DNA of 64,000 nt from Meconema thalassinum (GCA_946902985.2 OX336392.1:17892716-17956715); one strand, 5' to 3'; positions 22,050 through 32,545 are shown, numbered from the stretch's first letter. Notes: generated by a model from the letters alone, not told the origin. Made by a program: numbers and translations.

Positions 22050-24056
22050 TAGTTCCCTGAAGAACTATGCAGCCTATTTTCAAATATACTACTCATGTTA
22101 ATAGCCACTATCAACATACAAAATCACAGTTTGATTGTTGTGATAAATTCGTAGATATTGCGAACCGTCTAAATATTTCAGATGGTCGCCAGGTTGATTT
22201 GTTTTAAATTTCCTATTACATGAAGATTATTGTGTACTTGTGGTATTCAAAATTCAATCGCATGATTAGTACACATGATGTAAAAACGAGATTTTAAAAT
22301 TTCGCACAGCTGCCATCTTGTGGTTATGAAAACAATTATATAAATTAGATGTCAGTGGATTAACATTTGTATAAGCATTTAACGTGCAAAGTTTCACTGC
22401 ACTCGGATGTTTAAATCGCGAGAAACGTATATTTAAATATTTATACTTCGCGTCGCCGCCATGTTGGATTTGTGCTCACCAGGTTACTGAAAGTCCTATA
22501 GGTGAACGTACCTGCATAGCCTCTATGAACATAAACAAGTAGTTCCGTGAATAACTCTACAGCCTATTTTCATATATCCTGCTCATGTTAATTGCCTCTA
22601 TCAACATACAAAATTTCAGTTTAATTGCTGTAACAGATTCGTAGATATTGAGAACAGTCTAAATATTTCAGATGGTCGCCAGGTTGGATTTTTATTTTTG
22701 TACTATTACATTAAGATTATTGTATACGTGTGGTATTCAAACTGCAATCGCATGATTAGTTCACAAGAAGTAAAAACGAGATTTTAAAATTACGCACAGC
22801 AGCCATCTTGTGATTATGCAAACAATTGAAATAAATTAGATGCCAGTGGATCAACATTTGTATAAGCATTTAACGTGGGACGTTTCACGAGTCTCGGATA
22901 CTTAATTCGCGAGAAACGTCCATTTAAATATTTATACTTCGCGTCGCCGCCATGTTGGATTTGTGCTCATCAGGTTACTGAAAGTCCTATAGGTGCACAT
23001 ATGTTCATAGTCTCTATGAACATAAAAAAAATCAGTTTGGTTGCTGTAAAAGATTCATAGACATTGAGAACCGTCTAAATATTTCGGAAGCTCGTCATTT
23101 AGGATTGTTATATGTATAGGCCATAGAGTTATGTACCATTCAAGGACAATTATTATTGCCTAGGTTCATTATTCAAACTTTCACTTCGATCGCATGATTA
23201 CGACACAAGAAATAATAACTTAATTTTAAAATTTCGCACAGCCGCCATCTTGAGGTTATGTAAACAATTGAATTAAATTTGATGGCAGTGCATTACAATC
23301 TGCAAAATCATTTACTGTACCACATTTCACTGCGCTCAGAGAGTTAAATCACGAGAAAAGTCTATTAAAATATTTCAAATTCGCTTGGTCGCCATGTTCG
23401 TTTTGTACTTTACAGGTTTATAAAATATACGTAGGTAAACTTGTATCAGTACCCTTTATCACCGTACAAAATTTCAGGGTGATATCTTTAATAGTTTCGG
23501 AGATATAGAATGTCAGTGAAATATTTCGCACAGCCGCCATTTTGAGGTTATGTAAACAATTGGACTAAATTAGACTCCAGTGCATTACAATGTGTATAAA
23601 CAATTGCTGTACCAAGTTTCATTACGTTTGGATAGTTAAATCGCGAGAAAAGTCTATTTAAATGTCTCAACTTCCCTTGGCCGCCATGTTGGTTTTGTAG
23701 TCACCAGGTTTTTGAAAGTCTCATAGGTGAACTTCTAGTAGTGCCCTTTATCACCGTACACAATTTCAGGGCGATATCTGTAATAGTTTCGGAGATATTG
23801 AATGCTAGTGAAATATTTCGCACTGCCGCCATGTCGGATTGGTGAGACGTAACAAAATTTGAAGGGCACGGTCGAGGTCGCCGGGATTAGCGCTATGAAC
23901 TTACCGAGTTTCATTGAAATCGCTCCAGCCGTTTAGATTTTATTAGGGGGACACACACACACACCTCACACACACACACACACTCACACACACACGCGCG
24001 GACAAAAGGTGATCTCATAAGCCTATTTTTTCAAAATTGAAAATAGGCTAAAAATA
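22050..24056 (+). mobile_element. Helentron-like element HT2
   Basis: The 5' end has tagttccctgaagaacta then cagcctattttca. The 3' end has (CA)n, ctcataagcctattttttcaaaattgaaaataggctaaaaat, again a hairpin complementary to the 5' motif. Interior units repeat 'cgcacagccgccatcttg', 'tttcactgc.ctcgga', 'cgagaaacgt' and 'gccgccatgttgg' four or more times with periods near 300-470 bp. The architecture matches HT1 although the interior sequence differs. Confidence 0.55.
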
Positions 24057-24282
24057 ATATAACACCATCATAAAAGAATCTGTGCTCTATCAAAGCTGCA
24101 ATGGGCAAAGCCCCCTACCACCTCATTGCTAGGTCACCACAAAGAATCCTGTAGGCACAAAGCACCAGACTCCCAGCAAGAGGCGGCCATCTTCTAGCCT
24201 ATATACCGATACTTAAAAAGGAACCGTTACAATATGAAACATCAGATGGAGAAACTTATAAATACAAATAATGTAAATGTAA
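24057..24282. other. No recognised feature
   Basis: Short unassigned spacer between HT2 and the tandem Helitrons. Confidence 0.4.
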
Positions 24283-25013
24283 TCTCTACTTAGTATGAAA
24301 CAAAGTCCCCGATTCTTGGATGTTACGGGTAAACTCGAGAACCACTGGATGGATTTTGATGCGGTTTTCACCATTCTATAAAGGATATCTCAAGGATTAT
24401 TTCTGTAGAAAATAATTTATTTATGATCAAAGGAAGCCAAGCAGTAACGATTTCAGTGGAAAAGTCGAAAAAAATCTGGCGTACGAGCGTTTTGTAAGCT
24501 TACTCTGGGCAAACCGTTAAAAATATCTAAATACTATGAGTGTAAGAATTGTTCAGCATGACATGTTCCACAAAAAAGTCCGGGAAAGCATATGCCTATC
24601 TTCAATACATTGCCCACTATACGTGTTTTTACGTTTTCATTTCTTCCAACAATCTCAATTCAACTACTCAGGCGACAGTTTACGAGCTGGCTAAGGGCGA
24701 GTCTATTATCAATGTTACAACCTAGCTAGCGAGCGAACCTATTGATCCAGATACAGCCAGCAGCAAACCGTTGAGTCGTGTTGAGTTAATACTCCTGAGA
24801 AGGGTGGTTGTGTTTTGAGTTTCCCTGGAAGTGCAACTCGGGTTTTCTTCCTTTCGCCTGTGAAGCACCGTCAAGTTAAGATTGGACGGAAGGGGGATTT
24901 GAGTTTCATTCACCTCGCCATTCCCTGGAAGTGCAACTCTCATTTCGCCTGTGAACATTTCGTTCCGCAAAATACACAGTATATTATATTAAATTATACT
25001 GATTGGCGTATAA
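24283..25013 (+). mobile_element. Helitron H2, 3' end missing
   Basis: It starts A|TCTCTACTTAGTATGAAAC and aligns with H3 from the 5' end through the 'cctggaagtgcaactcg' and 'gttaagattggacggaaggggga' blocks. It lacks the terminal hairpin and CTAG. It runs directly into the TC start of H3 at 25014. Confidence 0.8.
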
Positions 25014-25814
25014 TCTCTACTTAGTATAAAACAAAGTCCCCGATTCTTGGATGTCACGGGTAATGTCGAGAACCACTGAATGGATTTTGATGCGGTTTTC
25101 ACCATTCTGTGAAGGATATCTCGAGGGAGATGTCTGTAGAAAATAATTTATTTATGACCAAAGGAAGTCAAGCACTAACGATTTCAGTGAAAAGGTCGAA
25201 AAAAATGACGTCCGTGTGCTTTTTAAGCTTACGCTGGGCCAACCGTTAAAAATATACTATGAGTGTAAGAATTTTTCAGCATGAAAAGTTCTACAAAAGA
25301 GCCCGGGAGAGCAATACATCGCCTACTATAAGTGGATTTACGTTTTCATTTCTTCCTACAATATCCATTCAGTTACTGAGGCGAGAGTTTACGAGCTAGC
25401 TAGGGGCGAGTCTAGATAGTGGACGAGCTTATTGCCCCAGATACAGCCAGCAGCAAACTGTCGAGTTAAAAACTTAAGAGAAGAGTGGTTGTGTTTGGAG
25501 TTTCCCTGGAAGTGCAACTCGGCTTTTCGTCATTTTGCCTGTGAACATTTCGTTCCACAAAATTCACAGTCAAGTTAAGATTGGACGGAAGGGGGATTTG
25601 TGTTTCATGCACCTCGCCATTCTTAAATTATGTCTGACAAGAATTTGTTGCACATGCTTCTCCATGATAATATAATAGTCCAGTCGGTGATTTTAACCCA
25701 TCATGCTGAAACGTAAAGCGGTCATTGGTCGTTGTTCATTGACAGTGGATAAAAAGCGCTTATCACGTAATGCATTCATAACTGTTGCCGGGCGAAGCCG
25801 GGTCGGGTTGCTAG
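25014..25814 (+). mobile_element. Non-autonomous Helitron H3, complete ends
   Basis: The 5' end is A|TCTCTACTTAGTATAAAAC. The 3' end has the hairpin ccggg-cgaag-ccggg and then tcgggttgCTAG|T at 25811-25814. It is 801 bp with no Rep/helicase coding, is the best-preserved copy of the H1 family in the window, and lies head-to-tail after H2. Confidence 0.9.
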
Positions 25815-25989
25815 TACTAGTATATAAATAGTTTACGTTGAAAGAACCAAGAAAGTTGACTTCCATTTTTCATCAAAGCAATGAATGGTTTCTTTTATAT
25901 TGGTTTAAGCAACATTTTTGTCATACATCTACTTTCGTTTACACTGGTAGAAAAGAGAAATATATTGTACAGTTCCGTAATGGGATCTT

Positions 25990-26105
25990 GAGCTGGGCGT
26001 TGAGATAGACAGCACGCCGCGTTCTACTCATGCTACAGTTCACGCCACTGCTGGTGAATTTAGTCACTTACTGCAGAAGATTCAAGTTCGAATCCCCATT
26101 GTGGT
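25990..26105 (+). mobile_element. tRNA-like SINE head remnant
   Basis: 'gttcgaatccc' near 26091 is a B box and 'gagctgggcgttgag' an A-box-like segment, but spacing is too long for a tRNA and no tail follows. It sits against the Penelope-like terminal repeat. Confidence 0.3.
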
Positions 26106-26119
26106 CACATTTTCAAGTT

Positions 26120-27107
26120 TCAAGAGTTTAGTGCTTTTCAGTCGGTCAACACGAATGTACCCAAAAGAGATGGGTTATGCCCTAATCCTGAAATAAATTA
26201 CATGAGATTAATAAAACACTAGGATGACCAGTTTCGATCGTCAAGCGATCATCATCAGATCCAATACACTTAGGCTATAAAATCTATGTTTGAAATACAG
26301 GTGAAAATATTTACAATATGTACAATTATTTAGTTGCAGTATTGGTACTGCAACTGTCAGTGTATGCTAAATGCAGTATATATGTTAGGTGAAATGCTAA
26401 ATGGTGATGGCTATCCGGAGATTGTACTTTAGAGAGATTATATGGCTGTAAACAATGGTTAAACTATAAAATTTTAGGCTAACTACTTATCTGATTGTCT
26501 TCCGTACTACAGCTATTCGCAGTTTCCGTGCTCACTTGAACTCGCTGTGCGGTCGACTGCGGTGGTTATCTTAACGACTGGTTTTCCCTGCCTTTCCCCC
26601 CCCCCCCTGTCCCTACGTGCTGTGGGGAGTGATCGCGATGTGTTTATGTGAGGTGTTGCCAACCTAGATAAGATGTATGTTATTGAATGAGGTGGATCTA
26701 CAACTATTAAAGACCGTGGATTAGTCCTCGCCACGCGTGGAGCATAACCCATTCGAACTAAGCGTTGACGGTCTTATGAGGACGTCCCGGCACCTTTAAT
26801 ACTGCCTCTAATATGGGCCTTGGTTTATTGCAGAAGAAAAGTACATCGTACACCTGATCCAGATAACATTTACCTATTAAAACCCCCCTAATTTCCCCCC
26901 TTTTTTTTATCTAGCTTGGCTGTGTCGCTAAATTGTGTTTTGTTTCCGACAGGGTGTGTTTTTTAGTAGCGTGAAGAGGGGTGAGCTCTCCATGAACGTG
27001 TGTTCATTTAGATTGTTGGGATTGTTTCGTTTGGCTAGGTGTATCTCGATTGCTTCCTTTATGTCAAGAGCTCTGCCTTTCGATTCGTGATGGATTATTT
27101 TAAGGTC
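26120..27107 (-). mobile_element. Truncated Penelope-like element (minus strand)
   Basis: The minus-strand order is: C-terminal coding scrap (27107-26932), about 630 bp of 3' sequence, then a terminal repeat piece (26300-26120) with a hammerhead motif. The terminal piece recurs on the plus strand at 42405-42570, with matching 'catcctagtg', 'attaatctcatgtaa' and 'gttgaccgac'. Hammerhead motifs in terminal repeats are known for Penelope-like elements. Edges are approximate. Confidence 0.6.
26222..26265 (-). ncRNA. Hammerhead ribozyme motif, core intact
   Basis: On the minus strand: GGAT, core CTGATGA, stem II GATCG-cttga-CGATC (after one extra T), GAAAC, a minimal stem III (C-tg-G closed by A-U), cleavage triplet GTC, then ATCC pairing with GGAT as stem I. 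All core bases CUGAUGA/GAAA/GUC are present. Very short stem III is usual for ribozymes of Penelope-like elements, which act mainly as dimers. Confidence 0.6.
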
Positions 27108-27110
27108 CGA
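26930..27110 (-). pseudogene. Penelope-like endonuclease C-terminal scrap
   Basis: The minus-strand frame encodes a segment with 'KGRALDIKEAIEIHLAKR' followed by Asn-Asn-Leu-Asn-Glu and 'SSPLF'. It parallels the C-terminal part of the GIY-YIG fragment at 49638-50083 (KGKQLNILEKKIEIY...SNPLF). Upstream domains are absent. Confidence 0.5.
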
Positions 27111-27179
27111 CTGAAAAGCACTAAACTCTTGTTTACTAAGGCAACACTGAAAATATGGCTTCAAACACCACAATTTTCA

Positions 27180-27364
27180 AGTTTCACTCGACAGATTAGC
27201 GGTTTCGGTGGCGTCGTTGGTAACGTTGATCAAATTAACCTATAATTTAGCTTCACACAATTGTAATTAGTGGAAGGTTCTTCACATGTCATAAATCTAA
27301 GACTTGGGCCGCCGGCTCTACTTCCCTCCGAAGGAAGGCATACTAAGCGATTTTAACGCTCTTA
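27180..27364 (-). mobile_element. SINE-A fragment (minus strand)
   Basis: Contains 'cttcacacaattgtaattagtggaaggttctt', 'cataaatctaagac', 'gaaggaaggcatactaagcgattttaacgctctta', all SINE-A body. It is fused at 27365 to a SINE-D body of opposite orientation. Confidence 0.65.
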
Positions 27365-27550
27365 GAAAATCCGTGGTTTTCCATTTTCAACACCAGGCAA
27401 ATGCTGGGACGGTGCCTTCTGACAGGCCACGGCCGCTACCTTTCACATCCTTGCCCAGTTCCATTCATCTTCATCAATTCCATCTCTCATTCCGCCGTGC
27501 AGGTCGCCCACCTGCACTCGGCCTCTCAGGAGGTCACACGACAAAAATAC
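27365..27550 (+). mobile_element. SINE-D body
   Basis: 'ccgtggttttccattttcaacaccaggcaaatgctgggacggt' through 'ggcctctcaggaggtcacacgacaaaaa', matching 52065-52262. The head is missing. Confidence 0.65.
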
Positions 27551-27632
27551 ATGTATAGAAAATATTTCACTGTGATCTGTTGAACCTGTCTCTATGTAAG
27601 TTGGTAAACAAGTATGCAATTCCTTAGGGCGG

Positions 27633-27850
27633 CTTCGGTGGCGTAGTGGGTAGCATGCTGAGTTTCTATCCCCAAGATCGCGGGTTAAAACCCGGCCGAA
27701 GTCATCGGATTTTTAAGAGCGTTAAACATCCTTCAGTAGGCCTTCCTTCCGAGATCAAGTAAAGCCGGCGGTCCCATGTCATAGATTTATGGCATGTAAA
27801 AGAACCTTCCACTAATTACACTTGTGAAGCTAAATTATAGGTTAGATTTT
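27633..27850 (+). mobile_element. SINE-A copy
   Basis: Head ggcttcggtggcgtagtgggtagcatgctg with B box gggttaaaaccc, then 'gagcgttaaacatccttcagtaggccttcc' and 'atggcatgtaaaagaaccttccactaatt'. Confidence 0.75.
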
Positions 27851-27962
27851 ATTAAGTTTATTCAGAGATCGGCTATGAACATCTTGAGAACCGTGTTATC
27901 ATGAGTATATTTGGCTCGCAAGGAGTCCGACTGTGATGGTTTTGTATTTTTATGTAAATTTC

Positions 27963-27993
<31 letters not shown>

Positions 27994-28179
27994 CTGTCGA
28001 GTTGGGAGAGATGTCCTCATTGTTCCGCCCATAAAACCTACAATAACTAACATAACTATTACAATTTATTTAGCGTATGGCTTTTAGTGCCGGGAGTGTC
28101 CGAGGACATGTTCGGCTCGCCAGAGGCTGTGGCTGCTTCAAGCGTACACCCATGGGGTGAGCTACAAGTTCCGTTCAGT
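27851..28179. other. Spacer with (AAT)n microsatellite
   Basis: The trinucleotide run is at 27966-27993. Nothing else is recognised. Confidence 0.5.
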
Positions 28180-28472
28180 TTCAAGTAGTTCCAACTTTCG
28201 CTACCAGATGTCACACAGCTAGTGATGAACGTTGGAACTTTGATAGAGCGTTTCAACGAAATCTAACCTAGAAATTTAGCTTCATCCAAGTTTAGTTAGT
28301 TGAAGGATCTTTTACATGCCATAAATCTATGTCATGGGACCGCCAGCTTTACTTGATCTCGGAAGGAAGGCATACTGAAGGATTTTAACGCTCTTAAAGA
28401 ATCCACGACTTTGAATCCGGGATCTTGCGCACAGCAGTTCAGCATGGTACCAAATACGCAACCGAAAGCGCT
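28180..28472 (-). mobile_element. SINE-A copy (minus strand)
   Basis: Nearly full: the body matches 2050-2330 and 19940-20068, and the head at the right (complement of 28425-28470) is eroded (gcgctttcggttgcgtatttggtaccatgctgaac). Confidence 0.7.
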
Positions 28473-28557
28473 TAGGATAAGGAAGGAATGTACATTATCG
28501 GCCTTCTAATGTAACATGATAATAATGACAGTGCCGTAGCGCAACCAACCGAAGGTT

Positions 28558-28739
28558 TTGAGGTCGTCAAGGGGGCTGTGGTTGGCAAGCCGAGTCCTCT
28601 TTCTTTTTGTATTTCTTTGGTAGTTGTTGAGAGGAAGCTTCACAAAGTGATTATAGATTGTAATTGTTCGATGAAAACGCGAGGGTTCAGTATAAGAATT
28701 TCTACATTAAAAACCGATCCTGATTATCAAATACTGGCG
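28558..28739 (+). repeat. BEL/Pao 5' LTR
   Basis: It lacks a 25-bp stretch (cagaaataaataacatggaagtaag) present in the 3' LTR between 'gaag' repeats, which looks like a slippage-type deletion. The 5' edge is eroded (tttgaggtcgtcaagg against tgtcagaaatgatcaagg). Confidence 0.75.
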
Positions 28740-28766
28740 ACCGTGGACAAGACTTGCTAAGAAGCA

Positions 28767-30149
28767 ATGGAGAAATTAGTAAAACTTCGAACCCAAAATA
28801 GGCGTGCTTTTACACGAGCTTACAATGACATCAACAAAGTGATCCAAGAGGAAACTGATTCAGTGAAGTCGTGTGTATTTCATACACCATATTATCAGTC
28901 CAAATTGATTTATGGAATTGAAGAAGAGGCATTCAAATGGCCCATATTGCTGTCAGGTGAACATCCTCTTGTACATTACTTGATCTTATTCCATCATATC
29001 CAAACACACCATGTAGGAATTCAAGCTTTACTCAATATATTGAGGGAACGATTTTGGATCATTAAAGGTCGGAATGCAGTCAGAATGGTTATAGGAAAGT
29101 GCATCCCGTGCAGACGACACAACAGTAAACCAATAGAGACACCCTTTGCCCCTCACCCATATGATCGAATACAAGATGCTAATGTATTTGAAGTGACTGG
29201 CATGGATTACGCCGGGCCATTGTTCCGTAGATCAGGAGGGAAATGCGGGACAACCCCCTTTACGTGTGCGATATATAGAGCAATCCACTTGGAACTGGTT
29301 GATTCCATGAGTACCGGTGCTTTTCTTTTAGCTTTCAGACGTTTCATTGCTCGACGAGGACGTGTTTCAGTGGTCAACACAGATAATGGGTCAAACTGTA
29401 CGGCAGCGTATAATGCATTGAAAGATTGAATGGGAAGAAATTAAAAGAGAGACTTCATTGAAAGAGATCACATGGAAATTCATTCCACTCACAGCTGCCT
29501 GGTGGGGAGGATGGTGGGAGCGGCTCGTAGGAATGCTAAAAGCTCTGCTAAGGCGCAATCTGGAAAGAGCGAGGTTAGAATCTTATGAGCTGTACACAAT
29601 ACTCACCGAATGTGAAGCAATAATCAACTCAAGGTCACTCACATATGTGAACGAAAACCAGGTGAACTGTCGCCATTAAGTCCCTCAACATTCCTGAAAA
29701 GCATTGCTAGTCATGAGGTTAGTGATTTAGATGCTGTTGATGAGAAGAGGATGAATAGGAGGTGGCGTTACTTGCAACATGTAAGAACAAAGGTGAAAGA
29801 GAGGTTCAGACAAGAATATTTGGGTATTCTCTTCAATACGGGACAAAGGAAACCCAGAGAATTGGATATTGTGATATTGTTATCATACTCTGTGATAATG
29901 TGAAGAGGATTAGCTGGACTAGTGGTCAAGATATTTCAGGGGCCAGATGGAGTAACAAGAGTAGCGCGATTGAAGACTTCCAAGGGAGAGATCACTCGTC
30001 CACTTCAAAGGTTGTATCCACTTGAGCTCAACCAGTCTACGGGAAGGAATGATGGTTCTCGGGTCAACCCAATGGAGGCCAACTCGAAGGAGAAAATGAT
30101 AACGAAGAGTGGAAGACGTGTAAATGTGCCACAACGTCTAGATTTATAA
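28767..30149 (+). pseudogene. Gag-start/integrase fusion of BEL/Pao element, frameshifted
   Basis: The frame at 28767-29429 begins MEKLVKLRTQNRRAFTRAY, like the N-terminus of BEL/Pao gag (DUF1759 neighbourhood). It then passes directly into an integrase with the zinc-binding HH...C-x2-C region (ILFHHIQTHH ... CIPCRRH) and catalytic aspartates in MDYAGPLF and NTDNGSN. A frame break near 29430 separates the rest, which has the WWERLV glutamate block and ECEAIINSRSLT. Further breaks occur near 29680 and 29870. No RT or protease remains. Known role of the family: integration of retrotransposon cDNA. This copy is dead. Confidence 0.85.
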
Positions 30150-30271
30150 AAAAAAAAGACATTAGTGTTTTTATTTTGGTTGTTAACTTGTGTTTTTCTG
30201 TTACAGACAAAGCGGAATTGTTTTGCAATTGTAAGTATGAAAACCAATGGACATTGCAAAAGGTGGGAGGA

Positions 30272-30467
30272 TGTCAGAAATGATCAAGGAGGCTGTGGTT
30301 GGCAAGCTGAGTCCTCTTTCTTTTTTTTTTCTTTGGTAGTTGTTGAGAGGAAGCAGAAATAAATAACATGGAAGTAAGTTTCACAAAGTGATTATAGATT
30401 GTAATTGTACGAAGAAAACTTGAGGGTTCAGTATAAGAATTTCTACATTAAAAAACGATCCTGATTA
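30272..30467 (+). repeat. BEL/Pao 3' LTR
   Basis: Starts TGTCAGAAATGATCAAGG directly after the polypurine tract. It contains an AATAAA (ataaataac) within its extra 25-bp segment and ends at about 'cctgatta'. Confidence 0.75.
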
Positions 30468-30712
30468 ATAAAGTCAGCACTCAGATCGGTTGTGCCAAAA
30501 CAATCCATTAAATAATTGTTTTTACCCGTAATTCTAAATGCCCGAAATATATCATTCCGCCACCGGAAGACACGTCCTGCAGCACTGTAGCTCCTATAGC
30601 ACATTAAAGCCGGCCGCCACTGACAGCGTTTCCCAAACTGTGGTACGCGAATTACATACCTCGCCCGGTATTGAACTCCAGACTGCATCTCCTAATGAAT
30701 TTAACTTCTAAA
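30468..30712. other. Unassigned spacer
   Basis: An 81-codon minus-strand frame spans it but has no known motif. 'ccggtattgaactcca' resembles an eroded minus-strand B box. Confidence 0.35.

Positions 30713-30766
<54 letters not shown>
30713..30766 (+). repeat. (ATT)n microsatellite
   Basis: About 17 uninterrupted trinucleotide units. Confidence 0.9.
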
Positions 30767-30768
<2 letters not shown>

Positions 30769-31067
30769 GTAAGGAGAAGGCAGGACACGGCTTGTAGAAT
30801 GTTTCAACATGAAACCTATCTAAGGAAATACCAGGGCCTGGCCATCAATTGACTTAAGTAAAACTGCATGTAAGTTTTTAGGGCGGAAACAGCCCATAGC
30901 TATTAGCAGCACCAGGAATTCTAAGACGTAGTCATTTACGGAAATGACAACATTCCATTACGAGACGATTTCACTTTAGATAAACTTAGAACGAACTTCC
31001 TCAATTTCCTAAAGTGAAAGGTTCTACAAGGGCCTGGTAATTTCTAGAAGGAATTCGTGGTGACTCC

Positions 31068-31452
31068 TGTGTGGGGATTGTCATCCCATTGGTCAGACAC
31101 GGTAGCCTCGGGAGATCCCAGCTACCCCCTCTCAAGTAAACCAAATGTATATATAGCCTGTATTTCTGGGAGTCGTCCTCTGTGGACTCTGTGAACTCTC
31201 CGTGTTAGCCCACTGTGGGCTCTGTCACCTCTGTGGACTCCGACAACTCTGTAGACTACTACTATGTAAATATCGCTCTTCGAGCAAGTAACCAGCTGTG
31301 CTGTAGACAATGGCATATTATTAAATTACAATACTGACTTCAAACTGCAAAACTTGATTTCTTCATTTCTGTTGAATAAGATACCACTCAGCCGCGTGGA
31401 GAACCTGAGAAGGACCAACACTTTGTAGTTTGCCACGCATTGTTAAGCTACA
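31068..31452 (+). repeat. Candidate LTR
   Basis: Begins TGTGTGGGG, ends AAGCTACA and is followed after three bases by a primer-binding-like site. It contains a TATA-like gtatatatagcc (about 31146) and a run of 'ctctgtggactctg' repeats. TGT...ACA ends, TATA and adjacent PBS support an LTR. The left end has no confirmed target duplication. Confidence 0.45.
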
Positions 31453-31455
31453 AAT

Positions 31456-31474
31456 TGGTGTCCCGTCCCGGGAT
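31456..31474 (+). promoter_or_regulatory. Primer-binding-like site after LTR
   Basis: tggtgtcccgtcccgggat begins with the TGG expected of a tRNA CCA end complement. Only about 20 bp of the interior survive before the hAT remnant. Confidence 0.45.
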
Positions 31475-31489
31475 ATCAACAAACTTAAC

Positions 31490-32307
31490 TCGCCTACCAC
31501 TGGTGGTACGATCGTACCGCTGCAGTGGTACGTGGTGATGTTACGAAATATATATAAAAAAATACGTTACGAAAAATTGACAAATATAAAATTAAAAATA
31601 TAAAAACATTGATGTGTTGCCGCAGACAGAGCAGTTAGATTTTTACTGCCTTTCACAACTTCATACTTGTGTGAGACTGCATTTTCTTCACTTGTTTATC
31701 TCAATAATAAATACCAAAAGGAAGGAAGGAAGCTTGTAGTTTAACGTGACCGTTAATCTGTAGATCATGAGCCACGGGACCTCCTTTTTACGTGGAATCC
31801 GAACCACAGGACATGGCATTTCACGTCGAAAATCTCACATGCATTGACCGGGAATCAAACCCGGACCGCCTTGGTGAGAGGCATACAGCTAGACCGCTGA
31901 GCCACCACGCCCCCTCAATAATAAATACCGGAATAGGCTCATTACAGTGGAAAACTCAGCAATCTTAAAGCATACATTCCTAAGTTGGTTTCTAATATTA
32001 AAGCTCAGACTTCACATTGAAGTTGTTAGTTGAACTTTGGTTTTATGTTTAATTATTAAGAGTCCTGTTATTAATATTATTTGTACAGTGATATTTCTGA
32101 ATGTTTGAATTGAATAATTATTGTAACAAATAATAAAACAACTGGAAACGTTTTATTATTTGAACTCTAACTCTAACAAACACAATTCATGATCTGCTAC
32201 ATAGTGGTGGTGGGGGTTAGAGTTACTATATCTCCCAACCATGAGGTGGTACGCGAGAGATTCTCATCTCTTAAAGTGGTACACACACAAAAGTTTGGTA
32301 AACAGTG
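31490..32307 (+). mobile_element. hAT2 transposon remnant
   Basis: The right end reads, on the minus strand, CACTGTTTACCAAACTTTTGTG, a hAT-type terminus. Between 31645 and 31965 lies the C-terminal dimerisation region of a ZBED-like hAT transposase (frame TTSYLCETAFSSL then VYLNNKY), split by SINE-B. The left terminus near 'ctaccactggtggtacg' is eroded. Its right end lies 238 bp before the ATG of the DUF229 gene. Confidence 0.65.
31716..31913 (-). mobile_element. SINE-B copy with 16-bp target duplication
   Basis: CTCAATAATAAATACC occurs at 31700-31715 and again at 31914-31929. Skipping the insert plus one duplicate restores the hAT2 reading frame (NNKY then RNRLITVEN). The minus-strand head has A-box-like gctcagcggtct and B box gggtttgattccc, and the tail at the left is (ttcc)n. 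Confidence 0.9.
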
Positions 32308-32380
32308 TACTCTAAGGTATACATTACTTTGTCTTCTTGTGCATGTGAACCCGCAGCACAATAATGAATCTTCGTTTGTT

Positions 32381-32384
32381 TCAG
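32381..32384 (+). promoter_or_regulatory. Candidate 3' splice site before DUF229 coding exon
   Basis: 'atcttcgtttgtttcag' followed by gttcggtgaatgg is a good acceptor 161 bp upstream of the ATG. If used, the coding exon begins with a 5' UTR at 32385 and a noncoding first exon would lie upstream, within or beyond the hAT2/LTR remnants. Confidence 0.4.
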
Positions 32385-32545
32385 GTTCGGTGAATGGTGG
32401 AAGAATACTTGGAGCAGGGTGACTCGCGATGTGAACATAACATGTAGCCTACATCGTCAGACCACTGCCGGTCCAGCACTTCATGACATCAGACTGCTAA
32501 AACGTTCACCTCATCGACGCTTTACGAGGTCGTGAACGACTAGCG

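Larger units (their letters stand above)
28558..30467 (+). mobile_element. Deleted BEL/Pao LTR retrotransposon
   Basis: Direct repeats at 28558-28739 and 30272-30467 share 'ggctgtggttggcaag', 'tttggtagttgttgagaggaag', 'tttcacaaagtgattatagattgtaatt' and 'gggttcagtataagaatttctacatta'. After the left repeat is a primer-binding-like TGGCGACCGTGG (28745); before the right repeat is a polypurine tract aaaaggtgggagga. About 1.4 kb of interior survives, carrying a gag-like start and integrase only, so protease, reverse transcriptase and RNase H are deleted. Confidence 0.85.
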
